Counted from the first letter of the stretch, positions 25,428-35,340 are shown. The stretch: DNA of 64,000 bases from Nitrobacter hamburgensis X14 (GCF_000013885.1 NC_007964.1:2900001-2964000), one strand, 5' to 3'. Numbers and translations are program-made. The notes: generated by a model from the sequence alone, not told the origin.

Positions 25428-27290
25428 TTATTTTTCGCCGCTCCGCTTCAGCGCGCCGTTGAGCAGCGCGCGATAGAGCCTGTCCGAAAACGTATTCGGA
25501 TGATCCAGCCCCATGCGCGCAAGGGCAGGCTGTATCGACGCATCGCCGGGGCGCAAACCTTCCATCAGCAACCCGATGAGCGCCAACGGCGAGCGTGATG
25601 CGTCGCGCAGCGTTTCAAGCGCCGGGATCAGCCGCTGCTCGACCTCGGTGAAATCGCTGCCGAACGGAAACGATGGCAGCAGCCCCGCCGCCCGCGCGGG
25701 TTTCAGCGCAGTCTTGATCCGGTCCGGGAAATTCGCGCGATGGGCGGCGGGTATCTCGTGACTCTTCAGCAGCTTGCCTGCGCCCTTGGCCTGCCGCATC
25801 AGTTCGGCCTGGAAACGCGAGTCCACGACGTTGAGCATCGCCGCGATCACCTCGGCATCGGACTTGCCGCGCAGGTCCGCCACGCCGTATTCGGTGACGA
25901 CGATATCGCGCAGGTGGCGCGGAATGGTGGTGTGGCCATAGGACCAGCGGATATTGGACACCACGCCGTGCTTCTCGCGCCGCGTCGATTCCAGAGTGAG
26001 GATCGAGCGCGCGCCTTCGAGCGCAAAAGCCTGCGCAACGAAGTTGTATTGCCCGCCGACGCCGCTCACCACCTGCCCGTTGTCGAGGCCGTCGGAGATC
26101 GCCGCTCCCATCAAGGTCGCCATCATGGCGTTGTTGACGAAGCGCGCATCGACGCGGGCGCGGCGCCTGGCGGCCTCGTCGCCGTACAGATCGTTGGTGA
26201 AGGACACCGCGGTCATCTGGATGCGAGCGCGCTGCTCGGGCGTCATCTCGCGCAACGCACGATAGAATGACTTCGGCCCGAGAAAGAACCCGCCGTGCAA
26301 AACCGCGCCATCGACCTCGCGCCTGAGCACGCCGGCCGAGATCAGTCCGAGAAACGCCTCGAACACCATTTCGCTGACGCCATAAAGACCGGTTGCGAAC
26401 GGCGCGGTTTCCGCCATTGCGCTGCCCGGCGCGAGCCGCGCCGCGATTTCGCGAAACCGCGCGTTGTCGCGGTGACGCAGGATCAGGCTTTGCGCCAGCG
26501 CGTCGCCGACCTGGCCGATGCCGATCTGTAGCGTGCCGCCGTCCTTGATCAACCCCGCCGCGTGCAGGCCGATGGCATATTTGGTGCCCGACACCGGCTC
26601 GGATGGCGGCGCGAACAGCGGGAAATCGGTGTCCGGGCTGTCGAGGATGGCGCTGAACTCGCTGGCCGGCAGGTCGCCGGCGCCGGGCATGAACGGCAAT
26701 TCCGAATTGACCTGCCCCACCAGTCTGAACGACGCCCCGCCCGCGGCGCGGGCGCGCAGAAGCTCGAGCGTGGTGTCGGTATTGCAACTCAGACTGTAGC
26801 GCGTCTCGCCGTTGACGACCCGCTTCGCCACAAGCTGGGTGATGACGTTGAGGCCGCGGTCGAGGATATAGGACGCGGCGTGGGTGTAGTTGGCGGCGAT
26901 GTAGTGTTGCTGGGCATAGGTGTTGCGCAGCCACTTGCCCGCCAGGAAGAAGAATTCGGTGACCTTGATGTTCGGCGGCAGCGCGCCCCTGTGCAGCGCG
27001 GTGGCGTAATCGAGATCGGGCCAGCCGCCGAACAGACGGTCGATCACTGGTGTAATGAACCGCTTCTCCAGCTCGTTCGACGGCCGCGGCTTCTCGAGCG
27101 TCAGCGCGGAGAAAAAGGTCAGGTCGAGACTGCGATCGGCGGCGGCCCGCCGATAGAGCGCATTGATGATGTGATTGGCCTTGCCGAGCCCCAGCGGCAG
27201 CCCCACCACGAGATGGGGACCGCTATCGCGGATGATGTCGTCGGCGATCGCGGCGGCATCGGTGAAAACCTTGGACATCAGGATATCCAT
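25428..27290 (-). CDS. Acetyl-CoA hydrolase/transferase family protein
   Basis: 620 residues of the Cat1/acetyl-CoA hydrolase family, which transfers or hydrolyses CoA thioesters. The N-terminal half has LVVGLPLGLGKANHI (nucleotide/CoA fold); the C-terminal half has VSGVGGQYNFVAQA and the TEYGVADLRGKS motif typical of family members. It is longer than the usual ~500 residues, mainly at the N-terminus. The natural substrate cannot be assigned. Confidence 0.85.
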   Translation of the reverse strand: MDILMSKVFTDAAAIADDIIRDSGPHLVVGLPLGLGKANHIINALYRRAAADRSLDLTFFSALTLEKPRPSNELEKRFITPVIDRLFGGWPDLDYATALHRGALPPNIKVTEFFFLAGKWLRNTYAQQHYIAANYTHAASYILDRGLNVITQLVAKRVVNGETRYSLSCNTDTTLELLRARAAGGASFRLVGQVNSELPFMPGAGDLPASEFSAILDSPDTDFPLFAPPSEPVSGTKYAIGLHAAGLIKDGGTLQIGIGQVGDALAQSLILRHRDNARFREIAARLAPGSAMAETAPFATGLYGVSEMVFEAFLGLISAGVLRREVDGAVLHGGFFLGPKSFYRALREMTPEQRARIQMTAVSFTNDLYGDEAARRRARVDARFVNNAMMATLMGAAISDGLDNGQVVSGVGGQYNFVAQAFALEGARSILTLESTRREKHGVVSNIRWSYGHTTIPRHLRDIVVTEYGVADLRGKSDAEVIAAMLNVVDSRFQAELMRQAKGAGKLLKSHEIPAAHRANFPDRIKTALKPARAAGLLPSFPFGSDFTEVEQRLIPALETLRDASRSPLALIGLLMEGLRPGDASIQPALARMGLDHPNTFSDRLYRALLNGALKRSGEK

Positions 27291-27358
27291 AGAAAGCGAT
27301 CCCTCAGCTCTTCCACGCTTCGCTCACCACCGCAATCGCATTCGCGGAACACACCACC

Positions 27359-27464
27359 GTCATTGCGAGCGAAGCGAAGCAATCCAGAAGCCACGCACCA
27401 AGACTGGATTGCTTCGTCGCAGTCGGGACGACGCTACGCGTCGCCCTGAGCTCCTCGCAATGAC
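27359..27464. repeat. Palindromic repeat family B, copy 1 (expanded right arm)
   Basis: Left arm GTCATTGCGAGCGAAGCGAA...CAATCCAG; right arm CTGGATTGCTTCG...CTCGCAATGAC, interrupted by about 30 extra bases. Located between the CoA transferase and threonine dehydratase genes. Confidence 0.8.
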
Positions 27465-27484
27465 GGCAATTCAACTTAGGGTCG

Positions 27485-28732
27485 TCAATCCCGTGACAGC
27501 ACCAGCCGGTCGCGGCGGCGCGCTCTCACGCCTTTTGCTTCCAGGCCGGCGACGATGGCGCTGCCATGCGCCGTGTCCTGCGCCTCGATCACCAGTTCGA
27601 CCTCGGTCATGTTGGCGGACAGCGCGCTGAACAGACGCTGATGCTGCACCTCGACGATATTGCCGCGGAGTTCGGCAATGATGCAGGCGAGTTCAGCCAG
27701 CGCGCCCGGCTTGTCGGATATCTCCACCACGAGGTCGATCAGCCGGCCGTCGCGCACCAGTCCCCGCATCAGCACATTGGCGAGCGTGCGCGTGTCGATG
27801 TTGCCGCCGGAAATGATCAACCCAACTTTCCGCCCGACGAACCGCCCCGGATCGCTCATCAGGGCCGCGAGCGCGGCTGCACCCGCGCCTTCCGTCACGG
27901 TCTTCTCGATCTCCAGCATCTGGATGACCGCCTTCTCGATCAGGCGCTCCGCCACCGTCATCACCTCGATGCCGTACTCGCGCAGGATCGCCAGCGGCAG
28001 CGCGCCGACATCACGCACCGCAATTCCTTCGGCAATGGTCGCGCCGCCGACCGAGATCGGGCGCCCGGCGAGATGCTGCGCCACGGCGGCGTAGGACTCC
28101 ACCTCGACGCCGATCACCTCGACCGCCGACGCGTGGTTCGCCGCCGCAATCGCACAACCGGCGACCAGTCCTCCGCCACCGACCGGTGTGAGGATGCAAT
28201 CAAGCGTCGGCTGATCCTCCAGCATCTCGATCGCCACCGTGCCCTGCCCCGCGATCACGGCCGGATCGTTATAGGGATGGACGAAGACAAGATTTTCATC
28301 CGCGGCCAGTTGCCGGGCAAAGGCAGCGGATTCCGCCAGAATCTCGCCCTCGAGCCGAACCCGCGCTCCGAGTTTCCTCGTTCGCGACACCTTCACGAAC
28401 GGCGTCGATTTCGGCATCACGATCGTGGCGGCGATCCCGAGGTTATGGGCGTGATAGGCCACGCCCTGGGCGTGGTTGCCCGCGGACATGGCGATGACGC
28501 CGCGCCTTGCCTCGTCGGCCGACAGCGTGAGCAGCTTGTTGGCGGCTCCGCGCTCCTTGAAAGAGGCGACGAACTGCTGATTTTCCAGCTTGAGCCAGAC
28601 CTCGGCCCCGGTGATATCGGACAGCGTGCGCGAATGAACCAGGGGCGTGCGGATCACCCGGCCGGCGAGTCGGGCCGCGGCCGCCCGCAGGTCCGCCACT
28701 CCGATAGATTTGCCCTGCTCTGCATCGCTCAT
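27485..28732 (-). CDS. ilvA: Threonine ammonia-lyase (threonine dehydratase) with ACT domain
   Basis: 415-residue PLP enzyme that turns threonine into 2-oxobutanoate. Lys59 in SFKERGA binds PLP; GGGGLVAG binds the phosphate, and SAGNHAQG is conserved. A C-terminal ACT domain (VEISDKPGALAELACIIAEL, from about residue 330) suggests allosteric control. Length fits the single-ACT class. The substrate could be threonine and serine in either biosynthetic or catabolic use. Confidence 0.92.
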   Translation of the reverse strand: MSDAEQGKSIGVADLRAAAARLAGRVIRTPLVHSRTLSDITGAEVWLKLENQQFVASFKERGAANKLLTLSADEARRGVIAMSAGNHAQGVAYHAHNLGIAATIVMPKSTPFVKVSRTRKLGARVRLEGEILAESAAFARQLAADENLVFVHPYNDPAVIAGQGTVAIEMLEDQPTLDCILTPVGGGGLVAGCAIAAANHASAVEVIGVEVESYAAVAQHLAGRPISVGGATIAEGIAVRDVGALPLAILREYGIEVMTVAERLIEKAVIQMLEIEKTVTEGAGAAALAALMSDPGRFVGRKVGLIISGGNIDTRTLANVLMRGLVRDGRLIDLVVEISDKPGALAELACIIAELRGNIVEVQHQRLFSALSANMTEVELVIEAQDTAHGSAIVAGLEAKGVRARRRDRLVLSRD

Positions 28733-29065
28733 TTGGTTCTCCGTGAATGGTCCGAATGCGGGTTATTTCACCTGCCGCGAGAAATACGAAATAAATACCG
28801 GCGCCCTCATTTTCCGACGCGAGGCGGACGATGATGGGAAAAATGGCGCTCGGATCCAGGGTTCGTAGAGATCGCCGACGGTATCGCCGCTGATCGCAAT
28901 CTTGATTTCCCGCAAAAAGCATACCGGCGCATTAATATTCGCCATCCGCTGACAGCAACCGCCAGCGTCAGGAAAGCCATCATGCCGCACGGGCCGGCCG
29001 GTGCGGCGCGTGACAAGCGGCGTCCGTCTCGTCCATGATTTACGCGCTGAATGCAAGGAGTTGTC
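28733..29065. other. Divergent intergenic region
   Basis: 333 bases between the threonine dehydratase start and a small membrane protein. No repeat family member, hairpin terminator or convincing promoter motif was recognised. Confidence 0.35.
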
Positions 29066-29353
29066 ATGTCCGCCATTGATCCCTTGACCGCTGCGGGTGT
29101 CGTATTGGCCACCGCGGCGACCGATGCCGTCTATGTGATGTTCACCTCGGCCGTGGTGGCGCGACGGCGCGTGCCGGCGGCGACCTGGAGCAGCGTCTGG
29201 TACCTGCTCTCGTCCTTCGCGGTGATCAGCTATACCGAGAACTGGGTCTATGTGGCCTTCGCCGCGGTCGGCTCCTGGCTCGGCGCGTTCGCAACCATCA
29301 CCTTCCTGCACCGCCCGCCCGGCGGACCGCCGGTCGGCGCGTCGGTGGAGTAG
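29066..29353 (+). CDS. Small polytopic membrane protein
   Basis: 95 residues from ATG 29066 (AAGGAG 6 bases upstream) with about three hydrophobic helices: LTAAGVVLATAATDAVYVMFTSAVV, WYLLSSFAVISY and VYVAFAAVGSWLGAFATITF. The family resembles uncharacterised membrane proteins of rhizobia. Function unknown. Confidence 0.65.
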   Translation: MSAIDPLTAAGVVLATAATDAVYVMFTSAVVARRRVPAATWSSVWYLLSSFAVISYTENWVYVAFAAVGSWLGAFATITFLHRPPGGPPVGASVE

Positions 29354-29372
29354 TGATGACGGTTATACCATC

Positions 29373-29445
29373 GTCATTGCGAGCGAAGCGAAGCAATCCA
29401 GTCTTTCTGTAAGATTCTGGATTGCTTCGCTTCGCTCGCAATGAC
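29373..29445. repeat. Palindromic repeat family B, copy 2 (perfect arms)
   Basis: 29-base arms (GTCATTGCGAGCGAAGCGAA... and its exact complement) around a 15-base loop, lying between a plus-strand gene and the dnaE2 3' end. Such a stem can end transcription from both sides. Confidence 0.9.
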
Positions 29446-29464
29446 GAGAGAGCCTAACTTCTCC

Positions 29465-32400
29465 TCAATGAAAATCCCGTGAGCGCGGCAGGATGCGCAC
29501 GTTGCGCGGATGGCGGACTCGTTGCGCTGGATTGTCGGGATGATCACGGCGGTCGTCGTCGAGCGGTGCGGCCGGCGGCGGCAGCGGATACCTGGACACG
29601 AGCGCATCGTTCGCCAGATGCATCAGCTCAGTGGAGCGATCGGTCAGCTTGCTTGCGACAAGATGCACGACCTGCTCCGGGCTGCTCTGGATAGTGCCTT
29701 CCACCTCGATCAGCCGCGCGCCCATCACCTCCTTGCGGTAGCGCGCCATGATGTTCGGCCACACCACGATATTGGCGATGCCGGTCTCGTCTTCCAGCGT
29801 CATGAACACCACCCCCTTGGCACTGCCCGGCCGCTGCCGCACCAGCACCACGCCGGCACATCTGACGCGGCGTTTGTCGTTGGCATGGCAAACCTCGGCG
29901 CAACTCACCACGCGCTCGCGGGTGAGCATCGTGCGCAGGAATTCCATCGGATGGCCCTTCAGCGACAACCGTACGGTCTGGTAATCGGCGACCACCTGCT
30001 CCGGCAGCGGCATCTGAGGCAGCGGCGCGGCGCGTTCGTCGGGCAGCTCGCGCGCGATGGCGCTTTCGAACAATGGCAGCGGCACGTCGTCCGGCAGGCG
30101 GCGCACCGCCCACAGCGCCGCGCGGCGGTCGAGCCCGAGCGAGCGAAAGGCATCGGCATCGGCCAGCAGGATCAACGCGCGCTTCGGCAGTTTGGTATCG
30201 CGAGCAAAATCCTCGATGGAGGTGAAGGGCCGGCGTTGACGCGCGGCGACGATCCGCTCGCCCCAGTCGCCTGCGCACAGCGTCTCGTCGTCCCCGCGAA
30301 CGTGGGGACCCTTACTCCGTTCCGCCTGCGATAGAGCAAGACGCTCGCTATGGCCGGAGACATGCGTCGAAAACTCATTGAGCACAGGGGTTATGGGTCC
30401 CCGCGTTCGCGGGGACGACGCAGACGAGAGATGCTTTGCTTGATCCTGTTTCAGCTTCGCTTCATCCTTATCAACCCACTTGAAGCCGTCGATCTGGCGA
30501 AAGCCGAGCCGCATCGCGTAATGCCTGCCTGCGCGCTCTTCCAGCGTGTTCTGCGAATAGCTGAACGATACATCGATGGGCCGCACCGCGACGCCGTTCT
30601 TGCGGGCATCGCCGACGATCTGCGCCGGCGCGTAAAAACCCATCGGCTGCGAATTCAGCAGGCCACAGCAGAATGCATCGGGATGGAAACGCTTCAGCCA
30701 TGACGAGACATAGACAAGCTGGGCAAAGCTCGCCGCGTGGCTTTCGGGGAAACCGTAGGAGCCGAAGCCCTTGATCTGCTCGAAACAGTTTTTCGCGAAC
30801 ACCGGATCGTAACCGCGGGCGATCATGCTGTTGACCATCTTCTCCTGAAATGTGCCAATGGTTCCCACGTTGCGGAATGTAGCCATGGCGCGGCGCAGGC
30901 CGTTGGCCTCTTGGGAGGTGAATTTCGCGGCTTCGATGGCGATGCGCATCGCCTGCTCCTGAAACAGCGGAACGCCGAGCGTCTTGTGCAGCACGTTGCG
31001 CAGTTCATTCCTGTCGCCGCCCTTCGGATAGGGATAGTCGATATCCTCAGGCTTCATGGCCCGCCGCTTCAAATAGGGATGCACCATATCGCCCTGGATC
31101 GGACCGGGGCGGACGATGGCGACCTCGATGACGAGATCGTAGAACGTGCGCGGCTTCAGCCGCGGCAGCATGTTCATCTGCGCCCGGCTCTCGACCTGAA
31201 ACACGCCGAGGGACTCGCCCTTGCACAGCATGTCGTAGACTTCCCGCTGCTCGCGCGGAACCGTCGCCAACTCCCATCGCTTGCCCTTGTGCCTGGCGAT
31301 GAGGTCAAAGCACTTGCGGATGCAGGTCAGCATCCCCAGCGCCAGTACGTCGACCTTCATCATCCGAAGCGCATCGACATCGTCCTTGTCCCACTCGATG
31401 AAGGTGCGGTCGTCCATCGCGGCATTGCCGATCGGCACATAGGTATCGAGGCGGTCCTGCGTCAGCACATAGCCGCCGACATGCTGCGACAGGTGGCGCG
31501 GGAAGCCGATCAACTCGGTGGCGAGCGCAACGGCGCGGCGCAGCATGGGGTTTCGCGGATCGAACCCCGCCTGCCTGACCTGCATGTCGCTGACACCATC
31601 GCCCCAACTTCCCCACACCGTATCGGCGAGCGCCGCCGTGACATCCTCGGTCAGCCCCAGCGCCTTGCCGACATCGCGAATGGCGCTGCGCGGCCGATAG
31701 TGAATGACGGTGGCGATGATCGCGGCGCGGTGGCGGCCGTAGCGGCGATAGACATACTGCATCACCTCCTCGCGACGCGAATGCTCGAAATCGACGTCGA
31801 TATCCGGCGGCTCCAGCCGCTCCTTGGAGATGAAGCGCTCGAACAGCAGATCGGTCTCGGCCGGATTGACCGCGGTGATGCCGAGCACATAGCACACGGC
31901 CGAATTCGCCGCCGAGCCCCGCCCCTGGCAAAGGATGTTCCGGCTGCGCGCCCAGTGCACGATGTCGTGCACGGTGAGGAAGTAATGCGCGTAGTTGAGC
32001 TGCCGGATCAGCCGCAACTCCTTGTGCAGGACCTTCCTGGTCTTGGGCGGAATGCGCACCGGAAAATATTTGTGAGCGCCTGCCCATGTCAGATCCTCGA
32101 GACGACGCTGCGCCGTCTTGCCCGGCGGCACCGGTTCGTCGGGATACTGATATTTGAGCTGGTCGAGCGTGAATGCGATGCGCGACGCGAGCGTCACGGT
32201 TTCGGCGATCGCTTCGGGAATATCGCGAAACAGCCGTGCCATCTCATCCGTCGGCTTGAGATATCGTTCTGCGTTGGCTTCCAGCTTCCTGCCGATGGCA
32301 TGGACAGTTGCCTTTTCGCGAATGCAGGTCAGCACATCCTGCAACGGGCGACGTGCGGGGTGATGATATAGCACCTCGTTGGTCGCAAGCAGCGGCACGC

Positions 32401-32959
32401 GGGCGGCGGTCGCGATCCGCCGCAATCGCAGCAGGCGGCGCCGGTCGTCGCCGCGATAGAGCAGGCTTGCCGCGAGCCAGACACCGGCCGCGCGGCTCTG
32501 CCGCAACCGGTCCAGCACCTTCAGCGCGGTCGTCGTGTCGAAACGATGCGGCAAGGTCAGCACGAGAAGCTGCCCTTCCGAAAATTCCAAGAGGTCATCC
32601 AGCCCCAGATGACATTCGCCCTTCTCCGCCGCCCGCTTGCCGCGCGTCAGCAATCGGCACAACCGGCCATAAGCATCGCGATCGCGGGGGTAGACGAGGA
32701 TGTCCGGCGTTCCATCGATAAAAACGAGACGCGATCCGATCAGCAGCCGCGGCTTGGAGCGAAGTTCGGGATTTCCCAGCTCCGCATAAGCACGCACCAC
32801 GCCCGCCAGCGTATTGCGGTCGGCGATGCCGATGATGGGCAACCGCAATTCGCTCGCCTGATGGACATATTCCTGCGGATGCGACGCGCCATGCAGGAAC
32901 GAGAAATTGGTGGCGATGCCGATTTCGGCATAGGATGGAATGTCGCGCGGATGCTTCAT
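29465..32959 (-). CDS. dnaE2: Error-prone DNA polymerase DnaE2 (ImuC)
   Basis: C-family polymerase of 1164 residues acting in SOS mutagenesis with ImuA and ImuB. The N-terminal PHP region starts YAEIGIATNFSFLHGASHP; the catalytic DIDVDFEH and RGSAANSAVCYVLGIT blocks follow, then KVDVLALGMLT, a helix-hairpin-helix part and an OB fold. The ATG at 32959 overlaps the imuB stop (ATGA); an upstream in-frame start at 32983 is possible. Residues about 847-891 are encoded by a palindromic insertion and look foreign (SSPRTRGPIT...GPHVRGDDE). The frame stays open through it. Confidence 0.93.
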   Translation of the reverse strand: MKHPRDIPSYAEIGIATNFSFLHGASHPQEYVHQASELRLPIIGIADRNTLAGVVRAYAELGNPELRSKPRLLIGSRLVFIDGTPDILVYPRDRDAYGRLCRLLTRGKRAAEKGECHLGLDDLLEFSEGQLLVLTLPHRFDTTTALKVLDRLRQSRAAGVWLAASLLYRGDDRRRLLRLRRIATAARVPLLATNEVLYHHPARRPLQDVLTCIREKATVHAIGRKLEANAERYLKPTDEMARLFRDIPEAIAETVTLASRIAFTLDQLKYQYPDEPVPPGKTAQRRLEDLTWAGAHKYFPVRIPPKTRKVLHKELRLIRQLNYAHYFLTVHDIVHWARSRNILCQGRGSAANSAVCYVLGITAVNPAETDLLFERFISKERLEPPDIDVDFEHSRREEVMQYVYRRYGRHRAAIIATVIHYRPRSAIRDVGKALGLTEDVTAALADTVWGSWGDGVSDMQVRQAGFDPRNPMLRRAVALATELIGFPRHLSQHVGGYVLTQDRLDTYVPIGNAAMDDRTFIEWDKDDVDALRMMKVDVLALGMLTCIRKCFDLIARHKGKRWELATVPREQREVYDMLCKGESLGVFQVESRAQMNMLPRLKPRTFYDLVIEVAIVRPGPIQGDMVHPYLKRRAMKPEDIDYPYPKGGDRNELRNVLHKTLGVPLFQEQAMRIAIEAAKFTSQEANGLRRAMATFRNVGTIGTFQEKMVNSMIARGYDPVFAKNCFEQIKGFGSYGFPESHAASFAQLVYVSSWLKRFHPDAFCCGLLNSQPMGFYAPAQIVGDARKNGVAVRPIDVSFSYSQNTLEERAGRHYAMRLGFRQIDGFKWVDKDEAKLKQDQAKHLSSASSPRTRGPITPVLNEFSTHVSGHSERLALSQAERSKGPHVRGDDETLCAGDWGERIVAARQRRPFTSIEDFARDTKLPKRALILLADADAFRSLGLDRRAALWAVRRLPDDVPLPLFESAIARELPDERAAPLPQMPLPEQVVADYQTVRLSLKGHPMEFLRTMLTRERVVSCAEVCHANDKRRVRCAGVVLVRQRPGSAKGVVFMTLEDETGIANIVVWPNIMARYRKEVMGARLIEVEGTIQSSPEQVVHLVASKLTDRSTELMHLANDALVSRYPLPPPAAPLDDDRRDHPDNPAQRVRHPRNVRILPRSRDFH
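30286..30420. repeat. 135-bp palindromic element inside dnaE2
   Basis: 26-base arms, CGTCGTCCCCGCGAACGTGG-GGACCC at 30286-30311 and its near-exact complement at 30395-30420, enclose an 83-base loop. The length is exactly 45 codons, so the dnaE2 frame is kept. Confidence 0.8.
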
Positions 32960-34560
32960 GCGAACAGCCCGTGCACGAACCATCTTGGCGGCACGGCGCC
33001 GCCGCCCTCACCAGCCGCCTCGCCATAAAGACCGTCGCGATAGAGCCAGAACCGCAATCCGGCTTCGTCCTCGACGCGAAAGTAATCCCGCGTCGGCCGG
33101 CCCTCCTGCGTCCGCCACCACTCCATCGCGATGCGCTCGGGACCTTCGGCACGAACCACCGTATGAGTGGCGCGCCGCCAGGTGAAATGACGCGGCGGCT
33201 TGTCGGGCACCTCCGCCATCGTCACCTCGATCGGCTCGGGCCGTGCGAACATGCGCAACGGCCGCAGCGGCGGCTCGCTCTCGATACGTGCGGGCCATTC
33301 GGCAAGCATTGCCGCCACAAGATGCCGCTGCGCAGGCAATAAGAGCGCCGCGCGCCCGGGGATATGGGTATCCTGCGGCAGGTGCATGACGACGCGATGG
33401 CCGCCGATGCGCGCGGCAATGCGGTCGATCAGCGCCGCCACTTCGTCGTTGTCCCGGACATGCGCATCGAGGTCGCGCTGCTCCTGCACCACGGACTCGG
33501 TGCGCACGGCGGACAGGCGCACCAGATCGAAGCCGAAACCGGGATCGAGCGGATCGGCCAACGCATCGAGCCGCTCGCGGAACAGGCGATCGATGATCTC
33601 GCCGCGCGTGACCGGACGACCTGCTTCCACCGCGATGACGCGCACCGCGCCGTCGGTGCGGAAAAAACTCGCTTCCAGCCGCCGCGCGCCCTTGCCCTGT
33701 TTTTCCATTGCGGCGATGAGCGTGCGCGCAAGGCTCGCCAGCGTCATCGCGATCGCGCCGTCGGTGGCGATCGGCTCGGCAAAACGTTTCTCGACGATAT
33801 AATCCGGCGGCGGTTTGCGTGGGCTGATCGGCGCATCGCTTTGCCCCAGCGCCTGCTCCAGCAGCGCGGTGAAAGCTGAGCCGAAACGCGCCGCGATCTC
33901 GTGGCGGCCGCGCGCGGCGACATCGCCGATGGTTTTCAGCCCGGCGCGGCGCAGCCCGCGCGTGATCGCGTCATCCGTGCCGAGCGTGAACACCGGCAGC
34001 GGCGCGACGGCCTCCAGCTCCTTGCCGGGAGGGACAATCCGGCCATGGGCATGGCGCGTCAGCGCCCGCACGCAGGCCGGGGTGCCGGCGATGGCCGCAC
34101 TGACAACAAAGCCTTGCCGCGTCAGCGCGCCGCACAGCGCTTTCATCAGCGCAGCCTCGCCACCGAACAGATGCGTGCAGCCGGTGATATCCAGCAGCAG
34201 ACCGTGCGGCGGATCGAGCGCCACCAGCGGCGTGAAGCGATCGCACCAGTCGACGATACCGTTCAATGTCTGCGCGTCCGCCGCGTCGTCGGCATCGAAC
34301 ACGGCAATGTCGGGACAGATCGCGCGGGCATTGGCCAGCGGCAAGCCGACCGCGAGGCCGAGGCGCGCGGCTGCGTCATCCAGCGCGGCGATGACCAGCG
34401 CGTTATTTTGTTTGGCGACGATGATGCAGGGTCGGTCGCTATCCGGCTCGCCGCAGCGGAACGACTTGCGCCGGATGCGGTCGGTCGGCAGGCGCGGCAG
34501 CCACAGGCTGAGGATGCGTCTTCGGGCTATGGCACGAGACGTCACGGAAGAGGCACTCAT
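32956..34560 (-). CDS. imuB: Y-family polymerase-like protein ImuB
   Basis: 534 residues, a DinB-like protein that lacks full polymerase function and links the mutasome to the beta clamp. Conserved parts include LSLWLPRLPTDRI, a palm-type LLLDITGCTHLFGGE and a C-terminal YFRVEDEAGLRFWLYRDGLY block. I use the ATG at 34560; longer starts give Arg-rich shadow sequence. It overlaps the imuA 3' end by 122 bases and abuts dnaE2. Confidence 0.9.
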   Translation of the reverse strand: MSASSVTSRAIARRRILSLWLPRLPTDRIRRKSFRCGEPDSDRPCIIVAKQNNALVIAALDDAAARLGLAVGLPLANARAICPDIAVFDADDAADAQTLNGIVDWCDRFTPLVALDPPHGLLLDITGCTHLFGGEAALMKALCGALTRQGFVVSAAIAGTPACVRALTRHAHGRIVPPGKELEAVAPLPVFTLGTDDAITRGLRRAGLKTIGDVAARGRHEIAARFGSAFTALLEQALGQSDAPISPRKPPPDYIVEKRFAEPIATDGAIAMTLASLARTLIAAMEKQGKGARRLEASFFRTDGAVRVIAVEAGRPVTRGEIIDRLFRERLDALADPLDPGFGFDLVRLSAVRTESVVQEQRDLDAHVRDNDEVAALIDRIAARIGGHRVVMHLPQDTHIPGRAALLLPAQRHLVAAMLAEWPARIESEPPLRPLRMFARPEPIEVTMAEVPDKPPRHFTWRRATHTVVRAEGPERIAMEWWRTQEGRPTRDYFRVEDEAGLRFWLYRDGLYGEAAGEGGGAVPPRWFVHGLFA

Positions 34561-35272
34561 CACACATCCACTCCATGATCCACTGACCGGTCTGGCCATG
34601 ACGGTTGCGGACAAGTCGTGTTTCGAGCACGGGGGAGCCCCATGCCTGCCAAGCCGCGACCGGTGGCGAGCGCGCCGGGCGCACGATCCACCGTGTCTCC
34701 GCCGTCGAAGGCAACGGCGTCGCCGCCACCCGCAGCAGTAACCCCGTGACGCCAGAGTCACGCGCCGCCAGCGTCAGCCTGCGGCTGGCGACGAGATCGA
34801 ACAGACGCGTCTCGCCCCAGATCTCCATGACCACGGCACTGAGCGCATCGCAGGCCAGCGCATCGGCCGCTGTCCGCAACGCGCTCTCCACATCGCTCGT
34901 ATGCACCATCACCAGCCGGCGCGGATCGAGACCGAGCTCGCGCCATCCACGCATCGACAGCGCACCGGTTTCGCGCGCGGCAAAATCCTGCCGCACCCAG
35001 AGCAGCGGCCGATCCTTGCCGAGGCGCTGCGCGAGGCCTGCGATGAATCCGGTCGCCGCCGCGCTGTGCCGTCCCTCCGCGAACACCTCATGTACGGCGC
35101 CGCGCGCAAGCCCGCCCTGCAGCGCGGCATCCGCCTCCTCGTGACCGAGCGCCGCCCGGCCCGGCATTTCGCCACCGTGGCAGGTCTCGATCCGCCCGAT
35201 GCAGTCACGCAGGCGCGCAAGCGTGCTTGCGGCGCATGATCCGCCAAAGTGTGAGCGGTTTGGCGAAAAGAT
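34439..35272 (-). CDS. imuA: SOS mutagenesis accessory protein ImuA
   Basis: 277 residues, RecA/SulA-like. Recognisable blocks are GAVHEVFAEGRHSAAATGF, LLWVRQDFAARE, GWRELGLDPRRLVMVH and GVTGLLLRVAATPLPSTAETRW. ImuA works with ImuB and DnaE2 in damage-induced mutagenesis. ATG codons at 35278 and 35272 are both possible. A LexA box lies 120 bases upstream. Confidence 0.87.
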   Translation of the reverse strand: MFSPNRSHFGGSCAASTLARLRDCIGRIETCHGGEMPGRAALGHEEADAALQGGLARGAVHEVFAEGRHSAAATGFIAGLAQRLGKDRPLLWVRQDFAARETGALSMRGWRELGLDPRRLVMVHTSDVESALRTAADALACDALSAVVMEIWGETRLFDLVASRRLTLAARDSGVTGLLLRVAATPLPSTAETRWIVRPARSPPVAAWQAWGSPVLETRLVRNRHGQTGQWIMEWMCDECLFRDVSCHSPKTHPQPVAAAPADRPHPAQVVPLRRAG

Positions 35273-35293
35273 CATGTGCATTCTCAATATTTT

Positions 35294-35340
35294 AGAGCGC
35301 GATCGCACGTAAAACCGGAATCCCTTGCCGATCGCGCTCT
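35294..35340. repeat. Inverted repeat in the imuA leader
   Basis: AGAGCGCGATC and GATCGCGCTCT, 11-base perfect arms with a 25-base loop, between the LexA box and the imuA start. It resembles other GAGCGCGATC palindromes seen in Bradyrhizobium-type genomes. Confidence 0.65.

Noticed and set aside
30737..32371. Plus-strand open frame of over 500 codons opposite dnaE2
   Set aside because: Shadow of the polymerase coding strand; composition is typical of antisense frames and no start signal is seen.
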